NCBI GenBank assembly: GCA_961205875.1
Contig: OY540810.1
Location: forward strand, 22,692,001 to 22,756,000
Direction of reading: 5' to 3'
Source: Sialis fuliginosa
Lineage: Eukaryota; Arthropoda; Insecta; Megaloptera; Sialidae
Length of the DNA: 64,000 nt
Shown here: positions 25,565 to 37,661 of the stretch, one piece after another
Layout of the letters: each line of letters opens with the position of its first letter
How positions within the stretch are numbered: the stretch's first letter is position 1
Program-made: the position numbers and the translations under genes
Notes under the pieces: model-generated
What the model was told of the DNA's origin: nothing
The model's database searches: none
The model's input: the letters and a program-made list of their open reading frames with translations, nothing else

Positions 25565-28500
25565 ATGTGCGGAATTTTAAAAGAATATTCATTAAATTCT
25601 ACTTTACACGGGTTGCGGTATGCAGCTGATAATCAATTTAATTTTACAGAAAGGTATTCAATTCAAACATTTGAATAATTGTTAAATTAAATTATTTGAA
25701 AAAATGTATATATCCGTTTTTTTGCGATAAATATATTCATTGGGCGACAAACAACCAAAAAGATTGTTGTAGAAATAGTCTTTCTAATACCAATTTCTTT
25801 ATGCAGGTATCTAAAGAATTTCCATCTACCTCCCTACTTTTTTCTAATTATATTTTTTGTTTATGTATCAATCATGATTTAATTTAAATTTTAAATTTGG
25901 GGAGGGGGTTCTAATTGCTACAATATATTTTGTAGAATATTTTGGACGATTTGCGTTATACTATCATGGATTGGATCAGCATTTTTGATGTTAGCTTCTT
26001 GGGACGCATACGAAAACAATGCATTGAGCTTCGTTGTTGAGACGTCTTATTTAGATTGGAATACGGATTTCCCTACTGTTATTTTATGTGAAACTGACAC
26101 AAATGAAGTTGAAAATCATTTAGATAGGTAAGGATATTTTAGATTCAACAAGCAAATTATTTCAATGATTAACTGCACAAACATAGTTTATTGCGAAAAG
26201 GTTCTGGAAGCTTTCATTTAAGTATATGTAGTTAATATGCGACATTTATGATTTATGTCATGTTTTTGACGAGACAATACTAATACGAAATAATTATACA
26301 TTTCTTTGCGATAAAACCGAGAGAAGTTGGCTTAAATTTTTACAAAAAAGTATATAGTAAAATCTGAGACGAGGTAAGGCTAAAGATCAAAAACAAGACT
26401 TATCTATTTAATTTTTTGCTTAAATTAGTTAAATATTGTTTGTAATTTTAATGAAAACAATTAAATTGTACAATCATATTGACAGGTTGTATGGTGTTGA
26501 TGAATACAGTTGGAATCTTGAAGATGCTTATAAGGAATTAGTATTTTTCAAAGGAGCAGCAAATAGCATTAAAGCTGCATGTTTCAAATCTAAAAAACAA
26601 GAACCATGTCCACAGGGCAATTTTACTGCGTTAGCTAATACAGTACGTCTGTTCTAAAAATTAAAAAAATAGAAATAAACTTTTAATCTTGATTTTTGTA
26701 GATACGTAAAAACTGTACGCAAATGTTATCCAACTGCCAATGGAATGGTGTACCTTTTGATTGTTGTGAACAATTTCTGCCACTGGAAACAGAACTTGGT
26801 GTTTGTTACGCTATTAACTCTTTACAAACAAGGTAGGTACACTGGTACATACAGTGAAGGATGGTACCCAGGGCGGAATGTTAGTTATACACTCACCTCA
26901 ATTGCAAGTGAATGATCTTTTTTTGTTTTGTTTTTCATTGTCAGGGCAAATTTGGCATCATTTAAAAATTACTTTTGTGCCCTTCTGCAGTTTGTGAGGA
27001 CGTTTTTCTAAGTCTAAAGAAATTAATTTTATTTAATTTAAACAGAATCGGTTACTTTGGCTCCTGTAAGCACTTTTAAATGTAGTAGCTCCGATGTTTT
27101 GCCAACCCCCTTGACAGCATCCTTGCCCCTTTAATAAAGTTTACAAGAGTTGTCATCGGAAATTTAGCAACTGCTCACGGTTCAACAAAATAATCTCCTA
27201 GACCCAAGTATCTCAGTTCCAGTCCATTAAAGTGGAGTATGAGTACCATGAATCACTGCCGGCCTTAGCAAATCTGGCGCCCTGGGCGAGAATTATTTTT
27301 CAACCCTCTCTTCCCCTAAAAAAATGTTCAAAAATCACCGAAAATGTCAATTAATATTGATAAATTAACAAATAAGTTGAATAATTCATATCTCAGCTTG
27401 GCGCGATCCTACAGACTCAAACTTTTTTTTTAAATATAGCTTACATCATTAACTTTAAGACTATCAAATTCCCTAAGACCGTCGAGACCTCCTTCCCCCA
27501 TTATGAACAAATTAAAATTGATAAATCAACAAATAAGTTGATTAGTTAGTATATCAGCTAATACCTTTTATTAAAGGTTTTCTGGGTTGCCGAATAAGTA
27601 TTTGTTAGTTAGCAGCTATCAAATAATCGATTTTTTTTACAAATTAATCGGGTTTAACTGATCGACAAAAAAATTAAAGAAAAAAAAAAGTTTACTCAAA
27701 AATTACAGCCTGTACACTGATTTGAACTAAAAAAGTGACTTATGCTCCATTGTGCGCCGCCCCACCTGGCCTGGCGCCCTGGTTCGCCCCCCCTTAAAGC
27801 CGGTACTGCCATGAATGAATAGGTGTTTCCTTTCCTGCGGATACTGAGTGAGCTAGCAATTACCCGTTAGCAGTTCTACCGTGTCCTCCATTTTGTGCTT
27901 TCGATCTCATTCATTTATGAGTATCCTAAACTGCCTCCTACCAGGCGCATTTCCTTAAATGGATTTTGGCAAACTTGTATTAGGGACCATCCATAAATTA
28001 CCTCACACGAAATTCATAATTTTTTTACCTCGTCCCCCGCCTTGTCACAGGTTGTCAAATTCGTGTGACCCTCCCTCCTCTGTTGTGACGTGACACAAGT
28101 TTCGAAACAATAAGTAGGTACTCAAAATCAACGAAAAAAAAAACAATTGTCCTTTGCTGATAATATTATTTTTATTTATAAAATTTATATGAAATTTTAT
28201 CAAGCACGTTTGAAAATTTCCCAATACTCTTCACCGGTACCGAGTTACTAACAACATAGTAATTTTTCTTAAATTTCATATAAAATGCATTGTTTTGATT
28301 TTTTAGATGTGACGTCACGAAGCTTGTAACTCCTATCCCCTATTGCCACACTTTGTAGACCCCCTCCCTCTCAACGTATGACGTAATTTATGGATGGCCC
28401 CTTAATACTATTTTTTTTATTTACAGTAAATCTCGTACATTAAATATGAGTTCGAGCATTGACAGTAACTTAGGCACTCTTATTTTTAATTTCGAAATGA

Positions 28501-31500
28501 CCGGGTATATGTATGTTCTAAGTAACGAAGAAGTTCCGACGTACAACACAATAACACGAGACATACTGAACATAATAACTGGAGTCAGGTTCATCGACCA
28601 TGTTGTCGTGCACGAGACAGAGAACGAACATGATGTTCACAATGCTGATATACAGCAAAGGAACTGTAGATACACGGATGAAAATGATGATATATCTGTA
28701 CATAAAGTGTATAGTTACAGCGCGTGCCTTGTCGAGACTCGGAAGAAAGAACAGATGAAGTTGTGTAACTGTACTCATCATTTTATGCCCAACACACGTG
28801 AGTGTAAATGAAAATGAAGCTTTTATTTGAAGCACATGTACATTATTCTTCTCCTTTTCTTAATAATACAGCCAATGAGGTCTTCATATCTTGCATGACT
28901 TAAGCGTTATTTTATTAATATAGTTTTTTTTTTTTTTTTTAATTAATTAATTTTGCTGTTATTATATTTTGGCTTATATTTTATTATAATTTTTTTATTT
29001 TTTTTATTCTTTTAAATTCTTTATCTATATATACATAAAACGGGGACACAAATTTAGGATTTTTTTTACCACTGTGCCTGTCAGGGCAGGAGATAACGAA
29101 CAGTACGGCAAGGATTCAAAGGATAAGGTTAGTGGTACATCTACATTATTAACATCCTAGCAAAAAATCGAAAACAGTATGTTAACACTATTTTCAAAAA
29201 GATGTGTATGTATGCGCGTGGTCATTTTTTTCCTATACGAAATATCATAAATAAATAATTCGGGCAAGACATACACGAGTGTATGCCATAATGGGTTCCG
29301 AAGTACGTACTACGTGAAATGTTTAGAACCACTTACAGGTGCATTTTTAAGTTAAAGTTAAAATATAAAAAAGTGTCAAGTTCTACTAATTGAGATCTAT
29401 ATTTTGACATACCACATGCCTAGATATCAAAAAAACAATTTTTTATGACGCCCCTCCCTATAATTCCAAAATTTCAAATTATATTGTTGATTTTAGTATT
29501 TGTCGTTGGTAGTCCTACCAAAGCCTCGTTACCAATTTTTTTTCAGATTTTTTGAGCCAGTAGTTACAGAAATAGAGGGGGGGGGACAAAATAAAACACT
29601 GCTTTTAGCCCCCTACAGGCGCCATTTTTGAGTTAGAAAAAAAATAAAAAATATGGTCATGTTCTACGAGTTGAGATGTACATTTTGACATATCACATGC
29701 CTAGATATGAAAATAAAAAATTTAAATTATCTTACACCCCTCCCTATTATTCCAAAATTTAAAATTATATTATTGACTTTAGTATTTGTCGTTGGTAGTC
29801 CCACCAAAACCTCGTTACCAAATTTTTTTCAGATTTTTTGAGCCGGTAGTTACAGAGTTAGAAGAGGGGGGGGGGGGGACAAAATAAAATACTGCTTTTA
29901 GCCCCCTACAGGCGCCATTTTTGAGTTAGAAAAAAAATATAAAATAGGGGCATATTCTACTAATTGAGACGTAAATTTTGACGTGCCACACGTCTTGGTA
30001 TACAATTTTTTTGTTTTTTTGGATTTGCTTTAAAGCCCCCTACAGGCACCATTTTTGATTTAGAAAAAAAATAAAAAAGGGTCAAATTCCGCTTGTTTGG
30101 TTATACATTTTAACGTGCCACATACCTTGGTATAAAAAAAAATATTTTTTTTACCTAGCTTTAGCTTTTTATTGCCCCCCCTGAAAAATTATTTATTCAA
30201 TAAATTTGTACATATTTTATGTACGCGTCATTTTACATGTTCAGTAAAAATTTCAAGTTTCTAGCTTATATAGTTTACGAGCTATTTAGCTTTGAGTGAA
30301 AAGGACGGACGGACGGACGGACGGACGGACGACAAAGCGATATTAATAGGGTTTCTTCGGAACCCTAAAAATGATATTGACTTCATTAGGGTGCCAATCG
30401 AAACGTCTTGCCGTTTTTTTTTTGTTTGAACGAAAAAACTGCAAGAAGTACACGCAGAAAAATGAAATTCAAATTAAAAAAAAAAAATTACAATTCCTAA
30501 ATAAAAATTTACTATTCGTATTTCAATAATTTACACTTACAATAAAAATTATATTTTATTTAAAAATGCAAGTTTTCCTATTTGGGTTCCATTTTTCTCC
30601 GTGTAGATTTCATAATTTCTTGAAAAAAATTTTATGTGATCTAATTTCTTTCGGTGGTAATCGATACTTTGAAATATCAAATATTTGTAGAGTTTTTGTC
30701 AAATAACATCTTATTTATACGTATTATAAAACAAAGTCCTTCGCCGCGTTTGTCTCTTTGTGTATGATTTTTGCAGTAACTATTGAACGGTTTTCACTAA
30801 TGAATAGTGTTTCACGAGGAAGATTTAGGTGGGTATTAACCCAGGTAACACCGGGTCCAATGCGTATAATATAAAATAACATGTTTTTATCAAATAACAT
30901 CTTATAGTTTATATACCATGCTGGGAAGTTGGTTGTGTGGACCTCAATGATCACACCCCACGGTTTGTGTGAAATATGCTTCAGTGATGAAAGGTCTTAT
31001 GTCTGATTGTGAGTAGCTATTCTTTTACGTATACGCAATGTCTGGAACACATATCACCGAATGTTCATCAAATATGTATGAATACTAATTTGTAGACGGT
31101 AGGTATATTCGAATATTCGTGTTAGTTCGTTCGGATCATTTGGACCATTTTTTTGGCCGAATCAAAGGACGCGAATACGAAGACGAATTGTCCGAGTTAC
31201 GAGTGGTTTAAAGAATAGCCTCTCTGGGACGTTTTCAAATAACAATGTTATTATTAATTCAGATCCAAGTCAACAATGTGACCTCGCTGGTTTGCTCTGC
31301 TTGTACAAGAACTCAAACAAAGTAACGATTTACAAAACACCGTGGTCTACCGCCGATGGAATTTCGAATGCATGTTTATCTTCTTGTTCTGAATTGGAAG
31401 TCATGCATCTTTCACAAAAAACAGAACCGTTAGGGTAAAGTAAATTTTCTTTACAATAATCACAATAAAAATTAACCTTAGTGAAGATTTGACGTGTTTA

Positions 31501-33481
31501 TAATTTGTTGTCTTGCCACAACGTATTGCTTTTGCGGTTTAAAAATATGGTGACCTTAATTTGATCCATATCATAATTTAAATAGAGTACCTCTGAAGGT
31601 TTAAAATTATAATAATTTGCATGCAGACATAGATAAAGTTTTCTTTCTGACGATATTTCTATTAAAGCAAATTGACGTCATATTTGTTCTATATTTAACA
31701 AGATATTTATCTTATTTTTTACCATGAAAGTTTTCTATTGTCTTTTGTCGAATATATTTATATTTTTTGGAAGCATTGATATTTTAATATTTTTCTGAAA
31801 CTCTTCATAATAATATTTTTGTATGTAGATAATAAAGTAATTTTCTATATTTACTTTTTGAAAGCTCTTTGAAAAATGTTTGCTATTAGTACGTCCAATA
31901 TAATATTTAGTTTTAAAAACATTTACAATGGGTCCTAGACTAGACTACATAAGGTACTGGCACCAGTCTTGGATATGATCCCAGTAATGGCTATTTTTAA
32001 ATTAAATGTACTGAATTAGAAATATTTGTTGATATTTGATTACTACCATTTCTAAATATTAATCTATATACATTTAACCGTCTTACAGCGTGATTTGATA
32101 ACAATCGGCCAATAGTTGTAAAAATGGTGGACATTTAAACTAATTATTACTATAATTTATTTATTATATTATCATAGGAACTGTTTTACATTGTTTCAAA
32201 TTTGACGATTCTTTCTTTTATATCTTTTGTGTCGTAGTATACTTATTATTTTGTAATCATTAGCAAGTGTCCATCACTGCGTTCTCATTATTGGTTTTAC
32301 CTTTGCCATTACTGGAGAAAAAACACGAACAAAATAAATGGCTATAATTAAAAAAAAACTATATTTGTGGAATTTGCTAATTAAATTGATTAAATAAAGA
32401 GTTACTTGTTTTATTAGAAACATGAATTCATGTGCGAATTACAAAATAAAAAAGAAGGCCATAAATCACAAAAACAGTAAACCTTGCTCTAATGGCGGCC
32501 ATAATTGGTGCCAGTCAGTGGCGCAGTAACGGGGGGGGGGGGGGGGACGAAACCTCCCCGAAATATTCAGTGTTCTAAAAAAAACGTATGTTTTGAGAAA
32601 ACATCAGTTCAAAACACCTTCAAAAAATTTAACTCATATGTATTATCTTCTCCCGAAATTTTTTCTTACTACGCCACTGGTGCCAGTATATTTATTTATT
32701 TATGTAAATCGACGACTTTTCGATCCGGTGTAAGCCGCTTAACGCAGCTTATACCGGATCGGATGGTCAGCCCCGGCGCTGTAAAGGCAGTAAGTATTTG
32801 AAAATAAAAAATACCGGTATTGTTTTTAGAACGGCATGTTATTGTGTTACTACAAAAATATATTGTTAAGTGTATATTTATTTTTTTTAGTCCTGTTTCA
32901 TATGGCCAAGTAGAAATAAGTTTTGGATACTTACCAAGTGAAAGATTTAAGCGGACAATTGTACGAGATAAACTGGATTTAGTCGGTAAGTTGGCGCGGG
33001 AGGGTGGGTGGGGGGGGGGGGAGATCTTTCTGGCCAAGAAAAATCCTTCGCAGACGAATTATAATATTTGTTTATATTACAATATAAATAGAATAGAAAT
33101 ATTCATCCTTTCAATATAATTTTTTTCATCCAAAATTCACTGTCCTCCAACGACATTCTCTCCCGGAGATTTCTTGACTTAACACAAAAGATACAAAATG
33201 TAAAAAATAATTTATTTATATACTTTTTAGTGTCTTTAGGTGGAACGGCTGGTCTGTTTGTAGGAGCAAGTGCCTTGAGTTTAGCAGAACTCATCTACTA
33301 TTTATTTATAAGACCTTTTGGAAAAAAGGACGAAAACAAGGCATCTAAAGAAATAACTTCAAAAGAAGAATATGTGAAGCCTTTACCTTTGCAGATGCAG
33401 AGAATGAAATTACCAATATATCGTAAAAATTTGAATTCTGGAGATGATTACTATCATGGGGTCTTCCCATATGTGGATTAA
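25565..33481 (+). CDS. DEG/ENaC sodium channel, pickpocket-like
   Basis: Eight exons (25,565-25,653; 25,936-26,127; 26,486-26,642; 26,702-26,832; 28,427-28,797; 31,263-31,434; 32,891-32,985; 33,231-33,481) join in phase to 485 codons, slightly short for the family. These are trimeric, amiloride-sensitive cation channels of the plasma membrane. Visible marks in order: the cytoplasmic STLHGLRY with the gating HG pair (~residues 12-19); TM1 IFWTICVILSWIGSAFLMLA from residue 31; the post-TM1 signature DFPTVILCE; a Cys-rich extracellular region (NCTQMLSNCQWNG, FDCCEQF, LCNCTHHFMPN, CDLAGLLC, ACLSSCSE); and TM2 after SLGGTAGLFVGASALSLAEL, with GAS at the selectivity-filter position and a terminal IYYLFIRPFGKK. 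The start is uncertain: the frame is open upstream to an acceptor-like TTATTCTAG at 25,533, so a further 5' exon is possible. The large introns 4-6 are full of mobile elements. Confidence 0.88.
27254..27808. mobile_element. hAT-type MITE (555 bp) with 8-bp target duplication
   Basis: The ends CACTGCCGGCCTTA and TAAAGCCGGTACTG are inverted with two mismatches, and an identical 8-bp CCATGAAT flanks both sides (27,246-27,253 and 27,809-27,816). An 8-bp duplication is the hAT hallmark. Subterminal GCGCCCTGG motifs occur near both ends. No transposase. Lies in channel intron 4. Confidence 0.75.
27983..28401. mobile_element. MITE with TTA duplication (419 bp), Harbinger-like
   Basis: The ends GGGACCATCCATAAATTAC and GTAATTTATGGATGGCCCC are inverted. 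TTA flanks both sides (27,980-27,982 and 28,402-28,404), fitting the PIF/Harbinger 3-bp target preference. The right end is only 25 bp from channel exon 5, so the branch point of that intron probably lies inside or at the edge of the element. Confidence 0.7.
29342..30130 (+). repeat. Degenerate tandem repeat, ~290-bp unit
   Basis: A segment with ATTTTTGAGTTAGAAAAAAA, TTTTGACATATCACATGCC, GTATTTGTCGTTGGTAGTCC and TTTTTTGAGCCGGTAGTTAC recurs at ~285-297-bp spacing from about 29,342, 29,626 and 29,923. A shortened unit starts near 30,050. Poly-G runs occur in the units near 29,577 and 29,866. It is followed by a tail ending in GGAACCCTAAAA that also ends repeats near 49.7 kb. Confidence 0.6.
30303..30330 (+). 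repeat. (GGAC)n microsatellite
   Basis: Seven tandem GGAC units inside the repeat tail that continues GACAAAGCGATATTAATAGG and ends in CGGAACCCTAAAA. The same kind of tail, with fewer and varied units, is at about 49,615-49,692. Confidence 0.85.
30716..30864 (+). mobile_element. Helitron-like 3' end fragment
   Basis: Contains AAAACAAAGTCCTTCGCCGCG, then GTAACTATTGAACGG, GTTTTCACTAATGAATAG and the terminal GTAACACCGGGTCCAATGCG. The last part is shared with the Helitron-like element ending at 48,615, but the CTAG terminus is absent here, so this copy is truncated or decayed. Confidence 0.45.
31957..32686. mobile_element. MITE family B, copy 2, interrupted by a hAT MITE
   Basis: Starts CTGGCACCAGTCTTGG and ends CTGGTGCCAG-type, flanked by TA. 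The body is strongly similar to 6,263-6,787. The right end is split by the hAT MITE at 32,516-32,679. Lies in channel intron 6. Non-coding. Confidence 0.65.
32516..32679. mobile_element. hAT-type MITE (164 bp) with 8-bp duplication
   Basis: The ends CAGTGGCGCAGTAA and TTACTACGCCACTG are inverted with one mismatch. GTGCCAGT is duplicated exactly on both sides (32,508-32,515 and 32,680-32,687). A run of about 18 G follows the left end. The target is the last bases of MITE family B copy 2. Confidence 0.8.
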
Positions 33482-34508
33482 AATGGGAAAACATAATAAT
33501 AATTTATAAACATAGATAGTTTTTAATATAATCTAATATTATCTTACTTTTAGGGCCGTAACTACCATAGGGGTAACCGGGGCAGGGTGCTCTCGCGACA
33601 GCGTAAAACTTTTTTTTTTAATTTGGTTCTTGCTGGAAAATGTTACTTATTACAAATTTTATTTAAATGGCCTTTTAGTAAAAGTAATACAAATTTAATT
33701 AAATATTCATTTAAAAGGATATAAGAATATAAACACTATTTCTGTTTTAATGTTTAGTTTTTCGATCATAATTTTGAGATTTTCTTCTAAAGTCTGTTAT
33801 TATAAAGAATTTTGTCTTGATTAAAACCAAACTGAACGCTTTCATCAGCGAGGTATTAAATCATTCTGAATTTGGTCAGGATTTTAGAACAGTGTCTACA
33901 CATTTATCATTTCTATGGTGCACACCAATCACCACTGTTTTTAAATACCACAAAACTGTCATTTAAATTTAATACCCTGCAAAAAGTATTTGGTTAGGTT
34001 TAGATCTAGACATTAAAAAAAATACCGGGCGTAAATCAAACAAATTAAGAGGTTATGGCTAAAACATTTCACAATAAATTTCCGTTTCCCCCAAGTAAAT
34101 TGTATTATTTTAGGTTTTGATTACGACTAATAAATGTGTACCATGTTTTTAAATGCACTTAAATAAAATTGTCTTCAAATTTCATTAATATTTGCCGTAT
34201 TATTAACCAAAACCTGCTCTAACTGGCACAGTGGTAACTCTTCCTTTCCTCTCTTTGTAACCCTTATTTTATATACGCACATAAAATTTCTCACTAAATA
34301 GATAGTCGAATTTGGATACAAGACTGCTAATAAATAGGATTTGTTTGCTGGTTTTCTTAAATTACCTGTTCACGATTTTATACTTTCTTATTTAATTGAA
34401 AACATATCATTTATTCATAAAATATGTACTTTATTACATAACGTCACATCAGATTAAAAATAACTATTGTCAATTATTGAATATTTACAACATACAAATA
34501 AACCAACA
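33482..34508. other. Intergenic, AT-rich, no gene seen
   Basis: Lies downstream of the channel gene and holds its 3' untranslated region. A single-ended repeat motif GGGCCGTAACTACCATAGGG starts near 33,554; I could not find its other end. No supported open frame. Confidence 0.5.
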
Positions 34509-34826
34509 TTACGTATCTACATCGTTCACTAAATTGGAAACCCATTCGAAAGAATCGTTGAGTATATTATTGAGTTCATCCACTTCTTTTGAAACAAAAC
34601 CTTTTCTACGTTTTTCTACAATCGGTAACTCGAGAGTCTCCTTCAAGTATCCAGTATCTGAGTCATTGTCGTCCGACTCCTTAACTTCCCAAGTATCAAG
34701 GATTGGAAAATCTTCAGGTGATTCTTTTTTCGAGTTTTGTTCTAAAGTAGTTGTTACCATTGATAAAAGAATGGGTCTGCATAACACTTTCATAGGAGCT
34801 GTTGTATGTGATGGTTGAGCCAAAAG
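34509..34826 (-). CDS. Orphan terminal exon, unknown protein
   Basis: An acceptor-like GTATTATCTGTTACAG at 34,827 opens a 105-codon phase-0 frame to a TAA at 34,509. Composition looks like real protein: a Thr/Met-rich start (AQPSHTTAPMKVLCRPILL), an acidic middle (LDTWEVKESDDNDSDTGYL), then VEKRRKGFVSKEVDELNNIL and an SFEWVSNLVND end. I do not recognise the family. No upstream minus-strand exon was found in the following 15 kb, which is crowded with transposons, so this is a distant last exon, a disrupted gene or a pseudogene. It is tail-to-tail with the channel gene. Confidence 0.4.
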   Translation of the reverse strand, partial: LLAQPSHTTAPMKVLCRPILLSMVTTTLEQNSKKESPEDFPILDTWEVKESDDNDSDTGYLKETLELPIVEKRRKGFVSKEVDELNNILNDSFEWVSNLVNDVDT

Positions 34827-35007
34827 CTGTAACAGATAATACAAGATCAAGAATGTTTAATTTTCTTACAGATAATCCCACTGTATACATATTGAGATAA
34901 TTTGGAAATTTTAAAATACTAAATATACGACACAATAGATTTAATTGACGATAGATAGCTGAAACCAAATGATCGACATTTTGGTCGATATTAAGTTTAT
35001 ATACCAT

Positions 35008-35300
35008 TAAGGGGGAAAGGCACTATGTGTAAAATTCCGAAAATTGTGTACCAATGAGTTACAGTCAATTTAGTGAGAGTAGATAGCGTGGTCGGTTGTG
35101 ATCCTCAGAAAACTTTAAACGCGTTTTCCCGAAACAGCTTTTTCGACCGGGTTCCAGCGATTCCTCAGACTAATGAACCGATTAAAAAAAAATATTTTAT
35201 TTTCGTAATCGCAGTGGCTAAGTCTGATTTTTGAAATTTTGATATATACTATTTTTTAAAACTGCTTGAATTAAAAAAAGGTGTTAAAAATGAAAAAAAA
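35008..35300 (-). repeat. Dispersed repeat, copy 2 (inverted copy of 5.1-5.5 kb)
   Basis: The reverse complement shares TTAGCCACTGCGATTACGAA, GGAATCGCTGGAACC and ACGCGTTTAAAGTTTTC in the same order as 5,125-5,480. It starts with AAGGGGGAAAGG, matching the CCCCCTT end of the other copy. Confidence 0.55.
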
Positions 35301-35521
35301 ATCAAAATTAAATTAAAATAAATTAAATAAAGCGCAAAAAATCAAAGCTAACTTAATTTTAGTAGATATGACGAAACATGAATATCGACAGAAAATTAAA
35401 TAAATAAACTTTGGCATGTGTTGCTTATTAGGATTTAAGTGTTTAACGTTCTCTTGCATAATTTCCAATTTATAACTAGCGAATTCATTCAATGTAATTA
35501 TTTTTTTATTTAATACAATTA

Positions 35522-36132
35522 GGCCCTCCGCACACGGTGAAACTGTTTTGCAACGAGAATCGCAACTAGTTGCGGAAGCGACTATTTTACAACTGGTTTG
35601 CAATCGATTTATGTCCTCGCTCCGCACACGAGCGCGACTGAATCTTGATCAGTCAACAGTTTTATGGGAATTGCCGGGAAGAAAAAACGCGATTTTTTTA
35701 AGGATTTTAAGTTTTTTTAACTTTTGGCAACATGTCAAGCATTCTTGAATACCTAGGAAGGTTATAATTGTATATAACTTCATGTTTTTCCACCTCCTCG
35801 ATGAATTTAATGTGTATTAACTGATCAATCATTCTGAATGAACTAACTAACTAGGTAGTTATTAATAGGAATAATGATAATTAACTAATTATTTTAACTA
35901 TAAATAAATAATAATATTATTATAATTATAAAGCTAAAATGTCATGCAATCACGCAACTGAAACCGAAATTCGACCTGCAAGCACAGTTGCACGAAACCA
36001 GTCAGAAACTGGTTGCAAATCAGTTTTGTTTCGGTCGCATCGTGTGCGGAGGACCATTATGTTACACGTGCAAAGTCATCAAACGGTTTTGCAATTCTCG
36101 TTGCAAAACGGTTGCTCCATGTGCGGAGGGCC
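35522..36132. mobile_element. Harbinger-like MITE (611 bp), TTA duplication
   Basis: The ends GGCCCTCCGCACACGG and CATGTGCGGAGGGCC are inverted, followed inward by AACTGTTTTGCAACGAGAAT and its right-arm complement. TTA flanks both sides (35,519-35,521 and 36,133-36,135). Internal partial copies of the end (CTCCGCACACGAGCG near 35,610; TGTGCGGAGGACC near 36,042) suggest internal duplication of terminal sequence. No transposase. Confidence 0.75.
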
Positions 36133-36847
36133 TTAATCATAACCGTTTAGAATTAACGTAATGATAGTTTAAAAACGCACAATTAACTAATCGTAGTTAA
36201 TATTGTTTTATGCAAATGCAACCCATGTTAACTCAACTGATTACGAAACTCACAATCAGTATAAAATTAGGAATTGACTAAAAGAAATTACTTATATTTT
36301 AATAAGCGACGTTTTGTCACATATCAGTGTATTATATGACAAAACACTCTGATATGATCATATGGTTAGTTCCTAGTAATGAATTTGAGCTGAAAAATTT
36401 TAAATCTAAAAGTATCGCTATTTACTTATTCAATTGAAAAAACGTTGGAAAAATTAAGGATGTATACATATAGTATTTATAAAAATAAATTGCAAAAGTC
36501 CAATCAACATGGGTCTGCAAGCCAATTCTTTCACAGGTATGAGTGATTCTGAGTCTTTGGAAGTTATCTAACTTGATAAAACGGTAGTATGTGAATTTAT
36601 GTTGCCCTTAAAATTTCCGACATTGTTTTAGGAGGTGTAGCTAGAGGTCGCTGCCCCCCCGGCGAAACCCGAAAAAAGCGCCTCCCTGATGATATTAAAG
36701 ACCTTTTTTTTCGTTTCGTATTATACATTATGTATATCTATCTTTGTATGCGTAATTTAACAAGCACTCATGACGTGTTAAAGCAACATGTGTCATGAAA
36801 TATACCCTAATCAAATTATCAGAAACAGTACCGACTTAACTGTTATT

Positions 36848-37661
36848 GAGTACGTTTACACAGTGCCGTTATTTCAGTTTAACTATAACCGATGTAATAA
36901 AACCGGGTATAAAAATTCGTGTAGATGGCGCTTTATAACCGACATAAGTAAACCGGAATAGATCAGGAATAAAAATGCGTGTAAACTGCATTTAAATCTA
37001 TTTAGCCCGTAAGTATCTTTGGTGCGGCCCTCATCGGATAATTTAAAAAAAATCTTATAATAATAAAATAATGAATATAACACATAACGATTTAAAAAAT
37101 AAAATACAATGTTTTTAGAATCAAAAAGAAAAACTAGAAGTACCTTATTTGAAAGATTCTATAATTGGTTGGCAGATTTAGCTTTCAAAACTTAAAAATA
37201 AACAAAAATAAAACATAAAATACCAAAAACATTGAAATGTACACCAAATCATGTGCGGCACTTGGTAGATTGGGTTTATGCTATGCGGCCCAAAAGGTTC
37301 AAAAGGTTGGACACCTATGATTTAGCCAACCTCAAAAAATATAAGTATCTACGAAATATAGGGATTTCATCGTAATGCACTTCGCATTAACATTTGAAAA
37401 GGCGTTGTCAGTTAAAATATGGTTAAAACACCTGAAACGAAGAGATGGAAAACAAAAGAAACGTGATTCGTGGGACATAAAAGAGACGAAATATTTTTAA
37501 CATTTCTTGTTGGTACGCCATCGAACTTAGCGTATTTCAAATCGGAATTATAATTCCAGCTGACGTCACTTATTCTTGTATGTGTAAACACCACCACTTA
37601 AAACGGTTTTATTACATCGGTTATAGTTAAACCGGAATAACAGCGCTGTGTAAACGTACTC
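36848..37661. mobile_element. MITE, 814 bp, ends GAGTACGTTTACACAG
   Basis: The terminal inverted repeats of about 55 bp include CTATAACCGATGTAATAAAACC at the left and its complement at the right. ATT flanks both sides. A second internal partial copy of the end lies near 36,925-36,990 (CCGACATAAGTAAACCGGAA). Non-coding; superfamily not assigned. Confidence 0.6.

Larger units (their letters stand above)
28798..31262. other. Channel intron 5: repeat-rich 2.5 kb
   Basis: Contains a run of T (28,923-28,942), a TATA-rich segment near 29,024, a degenerate tandem array (29,342-30,130), a GGAC microsatellite with a repeat tail, and a Helitron-like end (30,716-30,864). No coding signal on either strand. 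Confidence 0.6.

Noticed and set aside
32696-33119. Overlapping frames around channel exon 7
   Set aside because: Shadows of exon 7 plus a poly-G stretch; the exon boundaries follow from phase with exons 6 and 8.
35313-35627. Minus frame with a protein-like patch (NEFASYKLEIMQENVKHLN)
   Set aside because: It runs into the end of the Harbinger-like MITE; without the MITE the frame meets a stop just upstream, and no acceptor or donor bounds the patch.
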